Assembly (NCBI RefSeq): GCF_001640805.2
Contig: NC_066845.1
Coordinates: forward strand, 21,020,307-21,084,306
DNA from: Lates calcarifer
Taxonomy: Eukaryota; Chordata; Actinopteri; Centropomidae
Direction: 5' to 3'
DNA: 64,000 bases
A model generated the notes under the pieces. It ran no database searches and had not been told where the DNA came from. It worked only from the letters and a program-made list of their open reading frames with translations. Both the position numbers and the translations under genes were made by a program. Of the stretch, positions 1 through 12,790 are shown in pieces; positions within the stretch are counted from its first letter, which is position 1, and the number at the start of each line of letters is the position of its first letter.

Positions 1-1696
1 AAGAAAGAATCACTGTATGAAATATTCATATACTAGCTGCTCTGTGAATGTAGAGGCTCAGTCTTATAATCAACTCAAAGACAGGAAGGTTAATTTAAAA
101 CTGTCTGTAGTTCATCAACAGGACCAAAAAGGCAACAACAAAGCAACAATTGTAAGGAAAACAGGTAAACCAATCAGGCAGAAACACATAATGAGAAGGC
201 CAGAAAAACATACAGTAGACGTCTTGGTGAGAATCTCAAACCAAGTTCAGATTTTACTCATATAGGGCCTTAACAACCTTGCTTTTTTTAAAGAAAGATT
301 TAGGGGGCCTGCACAAGTGGTATAATAATGATTTTATCAGGAGTTGTGTGGTACACTCCCCAACCACCAGTGGTATGGATGATAATTAGATTTTAGTGAA
401 ACTATCAGGGCACTCTCACTCACACTCTGTTGCAAAGTAGAAAGTAGCCAGTCCTAAATAGTATGGTTTAGCACACATTGAGTAGCAGAGGATTAACAAA
501 AACATTTTGAGAGTAGAGATTGAAAAGAATGAAGAGACTAAACAGAGACAGGAAGGAGAGGGAGCAGACAGCAGATGCTCATGGAAAAACACGATGTGCA
601 TCACATGTAGTTACCAGGATCTGAGGGAAAGGGGCTGGTACATATGCTGGGGAGCTGATTAGGAGATTGAAAACAGGTGGGAGTGGGAGTAATTGCTGGA
701 GGCGGGAAACACTGAGGACAACTGCAGGGCAGGGAGGCTGTGAAAAGACAGGCAGGAGTAATGACAGGCAAACTGATACCAGGAAGAATATGCCAGCAAT
801 GTTAAAACAATGTTTTGTGACAATTTTTTCCTAAAATAACAAATTCAGAATCATTTTGATGGTACACTGATTTATAATAGAGAGAATGGGTGCTACTGTC
901 ATTCCCACTCTGCTCCAAACACCTGTTCTTGCATTATGTAACTCTGGTGAGCGGGTACGATCTCCCACTAACTTAGAGATAACCAGTGGATGAACTGTCA
1001 GAATCAAGCACAGCAAGTTCAAGAGTAATGTCAAACTGTACATCAGTTAAAAAGACTTACAGGTCATTACAAGTATTCTCTGATATTCAGTGAGGAAACC
1101 TTGAAAATATCAAGAATTCTAAACAGTTTGCTGCGTTTGTTACAGAGACAGCACCTCAGCTCCAGACACCAGGGATCACCGTTGGCCATGCTTCAGTTCA
1201 GTCAGTGGGACTATGCAGTCAGAGCTCTGGTCAAGTGATTGATAGGCTTTGTTTTGTGGTTGAAACTTTTTTTCCCCATACCAGTCATTATTCTGTATGT
1301 TCTATGTTCTATGATAAAGTAGTTGCAAAAGCTTTCATCTGTTCAAATGAGTAAAAACTGTTACTATTTATGTATGAGTCAGCCTAATTATACAGATAGA
1401 ACAGAGATTAGTTTGCTCTCCTTGCAGGTCATAGCAGTCCCTACACAGTCAGCCATCCATTCATCCATTATCTACACGGCTTATCCGTTAAGGGTCGCGG
1501 GGGGCTGGTGATACTAGATGACAAACAGGGGATCACTGCAGTCAGCAGGAGTCATCTTCTAGAGAAGAACGTTTGTCCAAAATTCCATGGCAATCCATAA
1601 CTGTTGAGACATTTCAGTCTGGACCTGGGTTACACTGCTATAGCATGTCTGTGTAAGGTGTCCTAATCTCTCGCCTGTTGTCTTGTGTTCTTAAAG
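1..1696. other. intron/upstream sequence of the HtrA gene, no exon seen
   Basis: No IGFBP or Kazal cysteine pattern is readable on either strand. Because the first visible exon begins in phase 2 behind a TTAAAG acceptor, this stretch is probably intron. It holds one short dispersed repeat (1452-1509), described separately. Confidence 0.6.
1452..1509 (+). repeat. short dispersed repeat of the CATCCATTATC type
   Basis: Shares the core CATCCATTATCTA, CTTATCCGTTAAGGGT and GCGGGGGG-CTGG with a second copy at 22117-22180. I recognise it as a very common short interspersed sequence of teleost genomes; the class is not established here. Confidence 0.7.
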
Positions 1697-4600
1697 GAAT
1701 GCAACATCCAGGAAGTATGCGTTATAAGTTCAACTTCATTGCAGATGTGGTAGATAAGATTGTCCCTGCTGTGGTGCATCTGGAGCTTTTCCAAAGGTAA
1801 AAACTAACTCAAGAAAGGAAATTAAAAGTTTCACCTTTGCCGCTCATGTTCCTGCAGGTACAGTTGTCTTTTGCCTTTTCTCATGACAGAGTGCCATTTT
1901 CTAACGAAGAGGTCTCTGTGTCAAGTGGCTCTGGGTTTGTGGTGTCTGAGGACGGCTGGATTGTCACCAATGCACACGTACTCACCAACAAGCAGAGGAT
2001 AAAAGTGGAGCTGAAAAGCGGTTTGCAGTATGATGCTGTAGTCAAGGATGTGGACCAGAAGATGGACATCGCACTCATCAAAATTGAACCAGATGTGAGT
2101 GCTCACTGTTTCCCCTCAGCTTACCAAGGGCCTCAGATGTCTTTCTTCTGTATTCTGAGTATTAATCCTGCACACAAAGTGGGGTGGATGTTTGATGGAG
2201 AAAGGGGCTTTTGCCCACCAAAATGAGACTCTAGTCCTTTATCTGGGAAGTTTGTCATTTGAATTCCTCTGGGTGGTCTTTGGTAATGTCTCATAAATTC
2301 AAAGTTTAAGCTATTTTTTATGTATTTGCAAGAGGTGTTCTAAATAAAACATGTCACTTCTCAGACAGGCACTTATACAACTAGCTGCTTTGTATGGTAG
2401 ATGGGACTGCTCAGAGCTATTTCAGTGAGACTCCACTCTGCATGATGCATGATTAACATTTTTAGTATTGGTCTGAATACAAGAACACCTCAAGATCACA
2501 AGGAGTGAGGGGGATCTCTGCGTTTGACTGCTCTAAAGGTGAAGAAATCTGTCTTTTAACAACCAAGAAGGTGTCGACAGCAGTACAATGCTACATCTCT
2601 GTGTATTACATTCCTTTTTTAAACTTGCCTAAAAGGTAAATTTGTCGTGACAAAGACTCCATGCCCCAGGAGAAGTCGCTATAAATTCAGCGGAGCATTA
2701 CAATCCACCCCAGAGATAAATGGCCTCAGCCTGGGATAAGAGGAGACAAGCAGAGACAAGCTAAAGCTTAGTTTAATTTTCTTTATACTCACTACATCCC
2801 ATGTTAAAATCACAGAGATAGGAAGCTTATAAATGAAACACTTATTTCCAGTTTAACACCTGGTCTCAAGAACATCCCATAGACAAAGATTCATGCAGAG
2901 CACCTTATTATCAGGTACATAAATTTGGCTTGAATAGGAGTAATTGAGAGTAAGGATGTAGATTAGTGACTTTAATTACCTAATCTTGACCAAAGTATTA
3001 ATAACCAGCATGTCCCAAATACTTGGAAATTATTTAAAATGGTTTGATTTACAAACATATTTCCTGTTATGAGAGAAATAAAAGGTACAAATAATAAAAT
3101 GATATTATAATGTTTAAAAATGTTTGAAAATGGATCCTTCTGTCCAGAAATGTGGGCTTTTGTTTTTGGCATGCATCTCTACCCCAGCCTTGCAAGCTGT
3201 TTGTTATGGTCTAATTGGTTTGTGTACAATGCACAGTGCTGACCATGAACAATCAAGAAGCCATATGTCATAAACTGTCATAAAAACCCCAATTCAAATG
3301 CATATTCCAAATGCACTGAATACATGTCCAAAGAATGCTCCTAAAAACTGAATAGTATCAGCATGTTCCATGTGTCTTGATCAAAAACATAGCCTCACTG
3401 ACATTCTATTCAATCCATACTAACCCATAGATACTGGATCTAGAGAGTCCGGTGAGCCTGCTGACCTTAAATACTCTTACAATCAGCTACAATGTTAATC
3501 AGCTAATGAAAGAAATAATGACATTATTCCTCCCAGCATGTGTTCCATTCATATTATTTATCCTTATCCTTCTCTGGGGGTTGTTATGTCTTTGTGCCTT
3601 GGTGCAGACTCCCCTGCCGGTGCTGCGTCTCGGCCAGTCCTCAGACCTGCGTCCTGGTGAATTTGTGGTGGCGGTGGGAAGCCCTTTCTCTCTGCAGAAC
3701 ACCGTCACCACTGGCATTATCAGCACTGCTCAGCGCAACAGCCTGGAGCTGGGCTTCAAGGACTCTGACATGGACTACATCCAAACTGATGCCATGATTA
3801 ATGTCAGTGAAAGAAGAACCTTTCTGGGTCTGCATTTGATCTATTTTGTCAGTTTTTGTTCTAAATTAAAAATAAGTAAAAATTTTGTTTTGATTCACAG
3901 TACGGCAACTCTGGTGGACCACTTGTCAACTTGGTAAGAGGATTTATAGTGCTGTATCGTGTGCAAAGGGATAATATGATGCAATTTGCATATTTGTTAT
4001 GCTTTCTGCTATGTAGATGAAATTTCTTGTTTTATTTACAACAGTGAGGACTAAGGTCATGATTTTGTTTTATTCAATACCCAAAGTCTCCAGTCTGCCC
4101 CCTCATGTTCAAGATTAAGCCTCCCTCACAGTGTTTTAGGACAAGACCTGATTATGGAGGTCTTTGCATTGTTACTGTGGAATAAAATGATACAGAAAAT
4201 ACATTCATTTATCAAGGTTGCTGCCTCCAGCTTCCTTCCCCTAAAAATGTTTGTTTTAAAGGAGAACAGTTGCCATATCAACAGTACATTTTATAATTGT
4301 CCTTTACAGAGATAAGTTATTACAATAACCCATACTTTAAAAGTCTGTATTATGTGTACAAGGAGAAAAAAAGACATAAAAGTTGTAATGCTGTTCTGTT
4401 TCTCCATGTAACACTAAAGACTACAATCTCATGGCTGTCCTTCCACTCTTTGTTTAACAGGATGGAGATGTAATAGGCATAAACACTCTGAAAGTGGCAG
4501 CAGGAATCTCTTTTGCCATTCCTGCAGACAAAATATACCAGTTCCTTACTGAATCCTACAACAGACAAGTCAGTGGTGAGCAGGATCTTACATTGGTGTA

Positions 4601-7014
4601 CCTGATTTACTGTAGTTACTGTCTCTAGGAATTACTGTATGACCTTTTTTTTCATAAATCATTTATTAATTTGTTCATTCATTTGTTTTTAGGAAATACT
4701 TCACAAAAAAAGAAATACATAGGCGTCCGGATGCTGCAGCTCTCACCATCGTAAGTAAACATCAGTTTCTAGAATCATATAAGTCTTTAGTTATATTATA
4801 CAGTATATGGCTGAATCATTTTTCAGTTGGTATGTACAAACAAAATGTTGATCCAATTTGATCTGTCTAAGTTGGAAAAGAGTTTCTGTAGTCCGTCTTT
4901 ATGTCCACTTTGTGTCTAGTTTGATCCGAGAGCTCAAGGAGCGGGGGGTCGAATTTCCAGATGTGAGCTCAGGGGTTTACATTTATGAGGTAATACCTGG
5001 AACAGCTGCATCCAGGTAAGAGTCAAGTTATTATCTCTATCTCTTTCATTCAGCTCATAATTTCACAAGAAGGGCAAAATATATAATCATATTCTTGTAG
5101 ATGATTATGACTGACTTTTAATCAAATAAACAGGTCCATCTCTTAATATGATGTATGTCGAAATGAGCGTCACTATAGTGCCTATCTCTTCATCTTAACT
5201 GATTTTAAGAATATTTAAAGCTGCACTGATCAATATCTTATTTTAACAATGAATCAAAGGACGATGTGAAAGGTGTCACTTCTCAAACGAAACATACAGA
5301 CAGTTACTACCAATCCATTGCAGTTCCCCTCAGCTCAACAGAGCATGTCACATATTTCAGCTGATTTTGGTTTACTCTCGCTGCTCATCCAAGGTTTCCA
5401 GCCACAGCAGGCAGCTGTTTTCGGCCAAAAAGGTCTGTTAAACCCATTGTACACTACCTGCCTAGCATGAAATAGCAGACAGACAAAACAATCAGCTGAT
5501 AAACCTAATGAGGCATTTAGCAATGAAGAGCCAAATAGATTTCCCAAGTTGGCCACTTGGTGGCAGTGCAAAAGGCTGAAAGGTTGACACTGAAGCCTTT
5601 AAAACTTGTTATAGCGAAAGTGTTAACAAATCATTGCCTGTTTTCACATCCAGCAGACACACAGTAGCACTAGCATTTGGTTGGAGTTGTGTGTCTGGCC
5701 AGCTGAAGAATGGGTACAGCAGAGTCAGGTGATTATTCTGTGGGTTCAGAGAGCAACAGCTTTCACATAACAAATGAGTCATTTGATCCATCGCCAACAA
5801 AAAGTTCAGCTTTAATATAATTAGTTTTACACTGGATTTAATTAGTCTACATTATGCATATATTGTTGAGAGACTTTCCAATCCTAGCAGGAATATTTAG
5901 GAATGAAAAATGAATCTCAACAGGTTTTTGTGTTTCTTTTATCTGCAGTTTCAGTCTGCACCATTATTAGCATAAAAAAAAAAAACATTCCAACCCTAAC
6001 TGACACAGGCACATGTAATTATCCACCAATGTTAACCTAAAATGTCTTACCTTGTTAAAAGATTAAATATGTGTTTTGTTCCCATCTGTGTGTTTCCAAC
6101 TAAGATACCACACCAGTGAGTTGTTTTTATTAGAATGTGTTACTGGAGCTAATCAGTATGATGCACAATTGAAGCTTGTTGAGGCACTAGGTTTTACAAA
6201 ATGCAACAGCAGTGTAGTGAACTGACATTTGGAGGCTTCTGGATATTTTCTGAGGTGTGGAATAAGAGTATCCCTGCAGCTCTCAAGGCTGCACTGTATA
6301 ATTCTATATTGTGTAATCTTCCCACAGGCAAAGCTCTGACATCTTTCTCTTGGTGACGACCAAGAGAAAGATGACTCTTTAGACTCTCAATATTCTTAAT
6401 AGGCCACCACTGCCTCCTGTGACACTGAAGCCTGAAGCTTTGAACAGCATACACCAGTAGTACAGTACAGCACAACAAGGGATGTCAGTTTACCATGAAA
6501 ATAATGAACTGTCCCGTATTCTGCTTCCATTCCTCCCTATTATCTGGTGAAATCTGAATGTAATATTTAACTTTACTTTACAGTCTTGCATGCTTTGTCA
6601 GACAATTTGCATAAGATCAACAGTAACAGTAATTGCCTCAAATATAAATGTCAAGTAGTACAGTGCATTATAACGCTATGATCCCACTGCTAGTTTGTCT
6701 CTTAAGGGGGAAGGAACCTGACACAGGAACAGACTTGTCTAAAGGTCAATGATGTTTTCCTTAGGGTATGAGAGTTACCCTGCTGGATTGGGTCTGTTTT
6801 GGTAAGGCCTTTCTGTGTGACTTAGGTGTGGTGTTTTTTCTTCTGCAGCGCAGGAATAATCGATCAGGACGTCATCATTGGCATCAACGGACAGCCTATT
6901 CACACCACACAGGAAATGAGTGAAGCTGTCCAGAGCGGTGCTGTGCTTTCAGTGGTGGTGAGACGAAAGGATAAGGACATTTCACTTACTCTTATTCCAG
7001 AAGAGATGGACTGA
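1697..7014 (+). CDS. htra4: HtrA-family serine protease (HTRA4-like), 3' eight exons
   Basis: Secreted trypsin-fold protease with a C-terminal PDZ domain. Exons by splice sites and phase: 1697-1796, 1890-2094, 3608-3802, 3901-3933, 4461-4575, 4693-4750, 4920-5015, 6849-7014; all junctions keep frame, giving 321 codons before TGA. The catalytic triad is present: His in TNAHV (exon at 1890), Asp in MDIALIKI (same exon), Ser in GNSGGP on its own 33 bp exon. The PDZ domain starts about KKYIGVRM and ends IPEEMD, the usual HtrA1/3/4 end. The signal peptide, IGFBP-like and Kazal-like N-terminus seen in this family are not in the window and must lie 5' of position 1. The family is certain. HTRA4 rather than HTRA1 or HTRA3 is inferred from the neighbour TM2D2, as at human 8p11. 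AATAAA lies at about 7033. Confidence 0.88.
6340..6373. other. 15 bp perfect hairpin
   Basis: Arm 6340-6354 (CATCTTTCTCTTGGT) is the exact reverse complement of 6359-6373, with a 4-base loop. It lies in the last intron of the HtrA gene. Function unknown. Confidence 0.6.
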
Positions 7015-7043
7015 AATCAATGGCTTTATATAAATAAATAAAT

Positions 7044-7175
7044 GTACACAATCAGCCACAACATTAAAACCAGTAACATCCAGATGAATGTTCGGGACGT
7101 TTCCCAGCACAACATTGAATTTTAACAAGATGGTCAATGTCATTCACTTCAGTTCACATTACAGCATTATGATTT
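7044..7175. mobile_element. Tc1-like transposon deletion derivative (MITE-like)
   Basis: Begins with TACACAATCAGCCACAACAT and continues to a region ending near TCAATGTCATTCACTTCAG. These resemble the two ends of a common fish Tc1-like element whose inner part is missing. It starts 29 bases after the HtrA stop codon, so it sits in or just past the 3' UTR. The assignment is from recalled family sequence, supported by the second copy at 56020. Confidence 0.55.
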
Positions 7176-8770
7176 CAGGTTAAATGAGTGTTTCCTCGCG
7201 TGAAGAGGGGCCGTCTATCTGTTCATGGCTGATATGACAAGATCAATTTCTCAGTTTTTTGATGAGAACAGAGTTCCATTCACCTTTACTGCATTGGGAT
7301 GGATGCACAAGTCCCACAGATATGTATCTCCAAATCTCAACAAATAAAACCACAACTATCTGCATAGCTAGATGAAATGAAAGATAAGAACATTATATCT
7401 AATTTGGGTGAAACAATCCATCAAATGTTTACTGGTTAATATTGAGTGTTGTGTAATTTTTTAAATAATGAATGTAACTACTTCTGATTGAATATCAGAG
7501 CTGGATTTGTATTATCATTCCAAAAGTTCAGAATGAGTTTGAAGAGTTTTATGATTTCGCCTGCAAGTCACTGCATAAGAGATGCACTGGAAAGCCAGTC
7601 TAAGACTCATGCTATTAACTATGACAACAGACTATATGACTCATGGTTGTGTTCAAATTTTATGAAGTTAATGCACACACAACACAGCTCTTATTTTCAG
7701 TCCACAAACCTTGTAAATATATAAAGTTTTTCTTCAATATATGGCCAGTGAATATATTAAATCAAATATGTACCTGCTCCCTGGAGAGCAGTATTGATGC
7801 TGAGTGGATTTCCCTAGTGAAATCAAGTAAATTGAATTGTTTACATTATGAGCTGATTATTGTTATTGTCAGCTGGCTAGTGTCATTAAATTGTTATGTG
7901 CCATGGTGGCAGAATATTGAATGGCTGTTGCACAAATCCCACTGCAAAATATTCACATAGCATATATAACACCACAACTTGTGGTGTTGTATATAATATT
8001 GTGAACATGCTGACTACTTGTCATTTGGCCAGTGTAAATATATTGAATCTCAGTGTGTGTATGGCGGTAAAAGTATATGGAGAGTGTTTTTAGTACTATA
8101 GTTGACAATGCACTTATTTTTTTGACACTGGTGAATATCATCTGTGTACATACCGGTACATGTAATAACAGTTTGGGATACCGATGAGTGAAAAAGTAAA
8201 GAATAAGCCAGGTGTCTTAGTAAAGTGATCAAATAAATGCTGTCATTGTAATTACATATTACATGTCAGTAGTTTTTCCCTCTGATGCAATTTATTTTCT
8301 TTACATATGAGAAATTAATTCATGTAGCTTCACAAACATATAACCTTTGTATCGGATCATGTGTCATCATCATGCCCCTGATGAGTACACCTAGTCTGAC
8401 AACGACCCCCAACCTCTTTACATATAAATCAAGGTGTTCAACTTGTATTTAATGGAACCACTTCACTTCATCCATGGTGCTGACTTTTCTTGTCTGTCCA
8501 TTGTCATAGTCACCTACTGGACATTATTTTCTTTTTCAAATCAGTTTGATTTTCAACTTTGTTTCTGGCTTCAGGCTGATGGAATTAAAGGTAAAGCCCA
8601 ATAGTAGTGTATTATTATTATATTGGTGTTTAATAATGATAGATTAAATTAGCTTTTTAGACCTGTTCTCCCATCTGTCCTGTTGGCAACTGTTTGCTCA
8701 GTGGACAATAAGTTGGACTTTAGACAGACCACTCAGCATGAAAGCATGTGCTGCTACATATTGTTTTCAT
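7176..8770. other. intergenic, nothing recognised
   Basis: AT-rich sequence between the convergent HtrA and TM2D2 genes. Open frames here are short and have no domain or splice support. A small imperfect inverted repeat surrounds 7965-7995 (ACACCACAACTTGTGGTGT). Confidence 0.5.
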
Positions 8771-8774
8771 TGAA

Positions 8775-9660
8775 ACATGGCTTCATTGCAAGATTCCGGA
8801 CATGGACTGGACATTGAGCTGGATTGGTTAACTTGCTGTCGAGCCAAAAGCAAATCATCACTGGACTGTGTGTTGTATATCAAAAAGAAATGGTGCACAA
8901 ATTTTGTTTTTACATCCAAACACAGTTTATCTGCTAGTGGAGTTGATGATCATGTAATGCCAGCCATACAATCTGATGTGGGAGTTCATTGCTGTTGTTA
9001 TTGTAGCAGTCTTTCTGGTACCTGGAAGAGAGACAATATTAGCCCTATTCTGGCCTCTCCAGTACAGTTCAGGGTTGATTTCAAGGTCCTATTAGACCTC
9101 CTAACTTGTAGACTGCAGTTGGTCAAGATTGGCAACGACATCTCTAGCACCACCAAAGTGAGCACCAACACTACCCACCTTATCCCACTCCTGTTCATCC
9201 TGCTGACATATGACTGGACTGCATCATTCAGCTCCAACTTCATGATTCATGACCATCAGTGACACTGGATTTGGAGAGTGTCAGCAGCACAAAGTTTAAG
9301 GGAGAGCAGATCACAGAGGACCTCCTCTGCACCTCACACAGCAGCATTTAAAGGTGCATTAACTGAAGGTGAGCCTCCCTCCACCCCTTCACATTACGTT
9401 CCACAGAGACAGCATTAAATGCATCCTGACCACCTGCATCACTGTGTGGTTTGGAACTGCAAGGTCTGTAAGATCTTTCATTGTACAGTGAGCACAATGA
9501 AGATTATCACTGCTTCTCTTCCCTCCATAAAACTAATCCATGAAGCTCGGTGCACCAACAAGGCCCTCAGCATAGTGACTTACCACACCAGCAAGATTGT
9601 CTCTGCCAGGATATGCAAAGCTTCTTGCCTCAGGCTGTGAGAAAAGTCAACAGGTTTACA
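8775..9660 (+). mobile_element. decayed LINE, endonuclease and RT C-terminal fragments
   Basis: The open frame at 8777-9262 contains YIKKKWCTNF and a diluted neighbourhood typical of the APE-type endonuclease of fish L2/Rex1-like LINEs. At 9419-9640 a frame holding CILTTCITVWFGNC resembles the conserved end of the same family's reverse transcriptase. The region between them, which should hold most of the RT domain, is gone, and the frame is broken after about 9640. It is a relic, not a gene. Confidence 0.6.
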
Positions 9661-12600
9661 CCTGCATTTATGCTGGTCTGGTTCAGTTCCATTCAGTAGG
9701 TGTCTCAGTAGCCATACCAGTAGTTGTAGTTATTACTGAAATAGTGCTTTTCCTGCTATTACTTGTCAAAGTATTGCCATTGGCTATTGCTTTAAAGACT
9801 TCTCAGGCAATTTAGCATTGCAGTCCCTTTAAGAATACTACACTATGAATTTATTTAATTATGCTTATCAATTTTACTTTGTAAGAGAGTTATTGCTTCT
9901 CCCAAGTTACATCATTTAAATGCAGGAACCTGTATTTACATTTGTTTATTGACAAAATCTGCAGTTTTGTCTGTACGTTTTTCACTGCTGTTCAAAATGT
10001 TAATTATAGTCTACATCACCAGAGGAACTCACATTGCTCAAGCAATCCACTGTAACTTCAGTCAATATCTTGAAGAAGTAGAGACAACAATCTTTCATTG
10101 ACATTCTACCCTACACCAACCACAGTGCATTAAATCTTACCATAGAAATAAGAGAACACACTGCACCAGGTGCTCTTTATTGAGTCATAATGACTGAACA
10201 GTTATAAACACGACATGAGACACTTTGGATTCCTTTTCACCATTGTAACAGGGAACATTTGGTTTTCCAGGTGTATGTGTAGCTTTAATTTAAAAGTTCT
10301 TTTTTTTATTTTAAGGGAAACATCAATTGAGATCATTTGAAAAACAAACAGTATATTCATCTAATGATCCCAGGAACATGTCTGACTCAATGCATAAAAC
10401 ATAAGGCAAATAAATAAATAGTACAGTGAAGAATTGAAGAATAAAAAAGACAGATCAATATTATATACAGTATCTTACAAAGCCAAGAGAGTTTTGAAAC
10501 AGGCATTAACACAGTATGTTTTATGCTAATACTAACGTTGGGCATTTCTGCAGAGCTGGATTTGGATTTAAGACAGAATCAGAGCAAAAAAACTACATTC
10601 AGAGTAAGGAGAAGACCCTCTACATGGAAAAACGCAGCTATACGTGTATATGTATGTAGCTACATGTAGCTATACATGTATATGTATAGCTGCGTCTCAA
10701 TGTCTCTCTCTACAAAAGACATTTAGCCACCTGGAAATATTTTGCCTGCTAAAACCATATTGCTGCTGCTGGATGACAGTCGACACATTGACAATCATGT
10801 CTTCTTCAACTTTTTATGACAAGATCTAAAAGGGTTTTATGGATCTTTAGATAATGAAACCTGCTCTATCTATGAAAGAGCACATAAACCTTCAGTTCAA
10901 GTAAGAGTGAGAAATTTAACAAAGTGGAAGATGAGGATTTGAATATTTAATGTGAGACCTGAGCTTAGCTGGATAGAGCTAATGAAAATCTGAATTTGTT
11001 TTACTTTGAGACATTTAGACAGGGCCAGGCTCTACACCTGAATACAAAGGAGTGAAATGCTCCCACACAGTTCAGATGTAGGTTTTTTTTCTTTCTTTCT
11101 TTTTTTTTTTGAGGTAAAGGAATTCATCCTTGTGTCAAAACCTACCAGCTCGTCAATGTGACTTATGTGATCACCGTCCATCTTTAGTTTAGTGTGTTCC
11201 TGCTTGTTTGAGGCTGTCATCAATCTAAGTACAGTTGGAACACATGAAAGCAGCAGAGAAAATATGGAATCTGGAAAGCCTCCAGAAGAAGAGGACAAGG
11301 AAGGGTCAAAGCTGGGCTATTACGTAATTTGAAGTGTTTAGGTTGTAAGGTTGTTGCCCTTCAGGAAATGACAGGATAGTTCTAAGATCGCTGCTAAGAG
11401 TTGAACTGGAATAGAGGATTCTTGCTTAAAATGCAAAATCATGTATGCAAACAGTGACTGGTGTATCACTCTACAGTGTGTGAAAAATGCTAAATAAGAA
11501 GTGCTGGAGTTTTCTGTAGCAAAAGAAGCATGTGGTAGATCAAGACTGAATTGTCGATCAAACCCAAAATTTTCCAGGATGTAAAGGTTAATTCCTAAAC
11601 TAGTAAAGAATGTTGGACATTTCCACATATTTCCAAACCAAGAAAAAAAAGATACATTGTTGTCTTTTGGTTCTATTCTAATTTGCGCTCACACTTTTAT
11701 TATATTCACATTTATTACAAATGAACCAAGGAGTAAGCATGAAATCATATGGACTGAAAGGAAACTTACTGATTGGACAGTTATGGCACCTGTCATCCTG
11801 CATCATCTGTGCTACGTGGACAAAATGTGGAGAAATCATGCAGCACTTAAATACATGACAAACAAGCGAGTAAGACATTATTATGTGTAGCCGTTATGGT
11901 TAATTTATTTTCACTTGTAAATGACGAAATGATCTTGCATAACATATACAGATCAACTTCATCACAGCTCACAATCAGACAATAGATTTAATAGTAGGAA
12001 TTTCTGCTAAAATCACATTCTGTATCTACAATCTTAAAATCCTGTGGCTGGATGTCAGAAGTGGACTCCGTTGCTTAGTCCGCACCAGCCTTCACACCTG
12101 TCTAAAAAACCAAACCGAATAGGAAAACGCATTAACCAAACAGATAACGTGCTTGCTTGCGTGCTACTTGCCATGTGTATTTATGTAAGTCATATGTCAA
12201 AAGTGTGGTATACATTAGTTGAAAGAATGGTGTATAGTGCTTGTGTCATTTTCCCATGTGGATCAATGTAGCACTGATGATGCAGGTTGACACTCATCAA
12301 CATGGTACTCTCAGTGATTTACCTGTCAGTCCATATGGCTCATGTTGATATGTTAGTTTGCTTGTGATAAATCAAGGTAAAGAAACCAAAAGGACAGGAA
12401 CTAAAAGACAACAATAAATCTTTTTTTTTTCCTGTGGTACGGGCCAAATAAAGCAAACATGAAAATAGTAGCCTTAGTTGACAATCTAGAACTAAAAAGA
12501 ACTGTCATCTCTGCTGTGAATACCATAGTAATTGTTCTGCATTTTCAAAATGGTAAATTTCAAGTTAATTAAATTAGAAAAGAAAATCCAATTATTTCTA

Positions 12601-12790
12601 TTTTTCTCAGGAGTCTTCAGGAAGTCCTTGGACTCCACTTTGTACAGCACAACTGTAAATCCCCACAGAACAAGCCAGCCTGCAGAGTCATAACCCTGGC
12701 AGGCCAAGGCCACATCCCTAGAGTTCTCAATATTCAACTCATAATATTTAAGAAGTGGCCAGAGTCCTTTGTCACACTTTGCTGTCAGGC
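9661..12790. other. intergenic / possible TM2D2 3' UTR
   Basis: No supported coding sequence. Minus-strand poly(A)-signal-like TTTATT (plus-strand reading) occurs near 10170 and 11902, so the TM2D2 3' UTR could run some distance here; I cannot fix its end. A near-palindromic TACATGTA-rich block lies at 10633-10692. Confidence 0.45.
10633..10692. repeat. near-palindromic TATA/ACATG-rich block
   Basis: The ends CAGCTATAC and GTATAGCTG mirror one another and the middle TAGCTACATGTAGCTA is a perfect 16 bp palindrome; intermediate bases mirror imperfectly. Probably a microsatellite-type or foldback sequence. Confidence 0.5.

Noticed and set aside
885..1010. Possible tRNA-like or coding fragment (GGTGAGCGGGTACGATCTCCC)
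   Set aside because: No cloverleaf or continuous frame could be drawn.
8777..9262. 161-codon open frame as a gene
   Set aside because: Its content resembles a decayed LINE endonuclease and no splice or start context supports a host gene.
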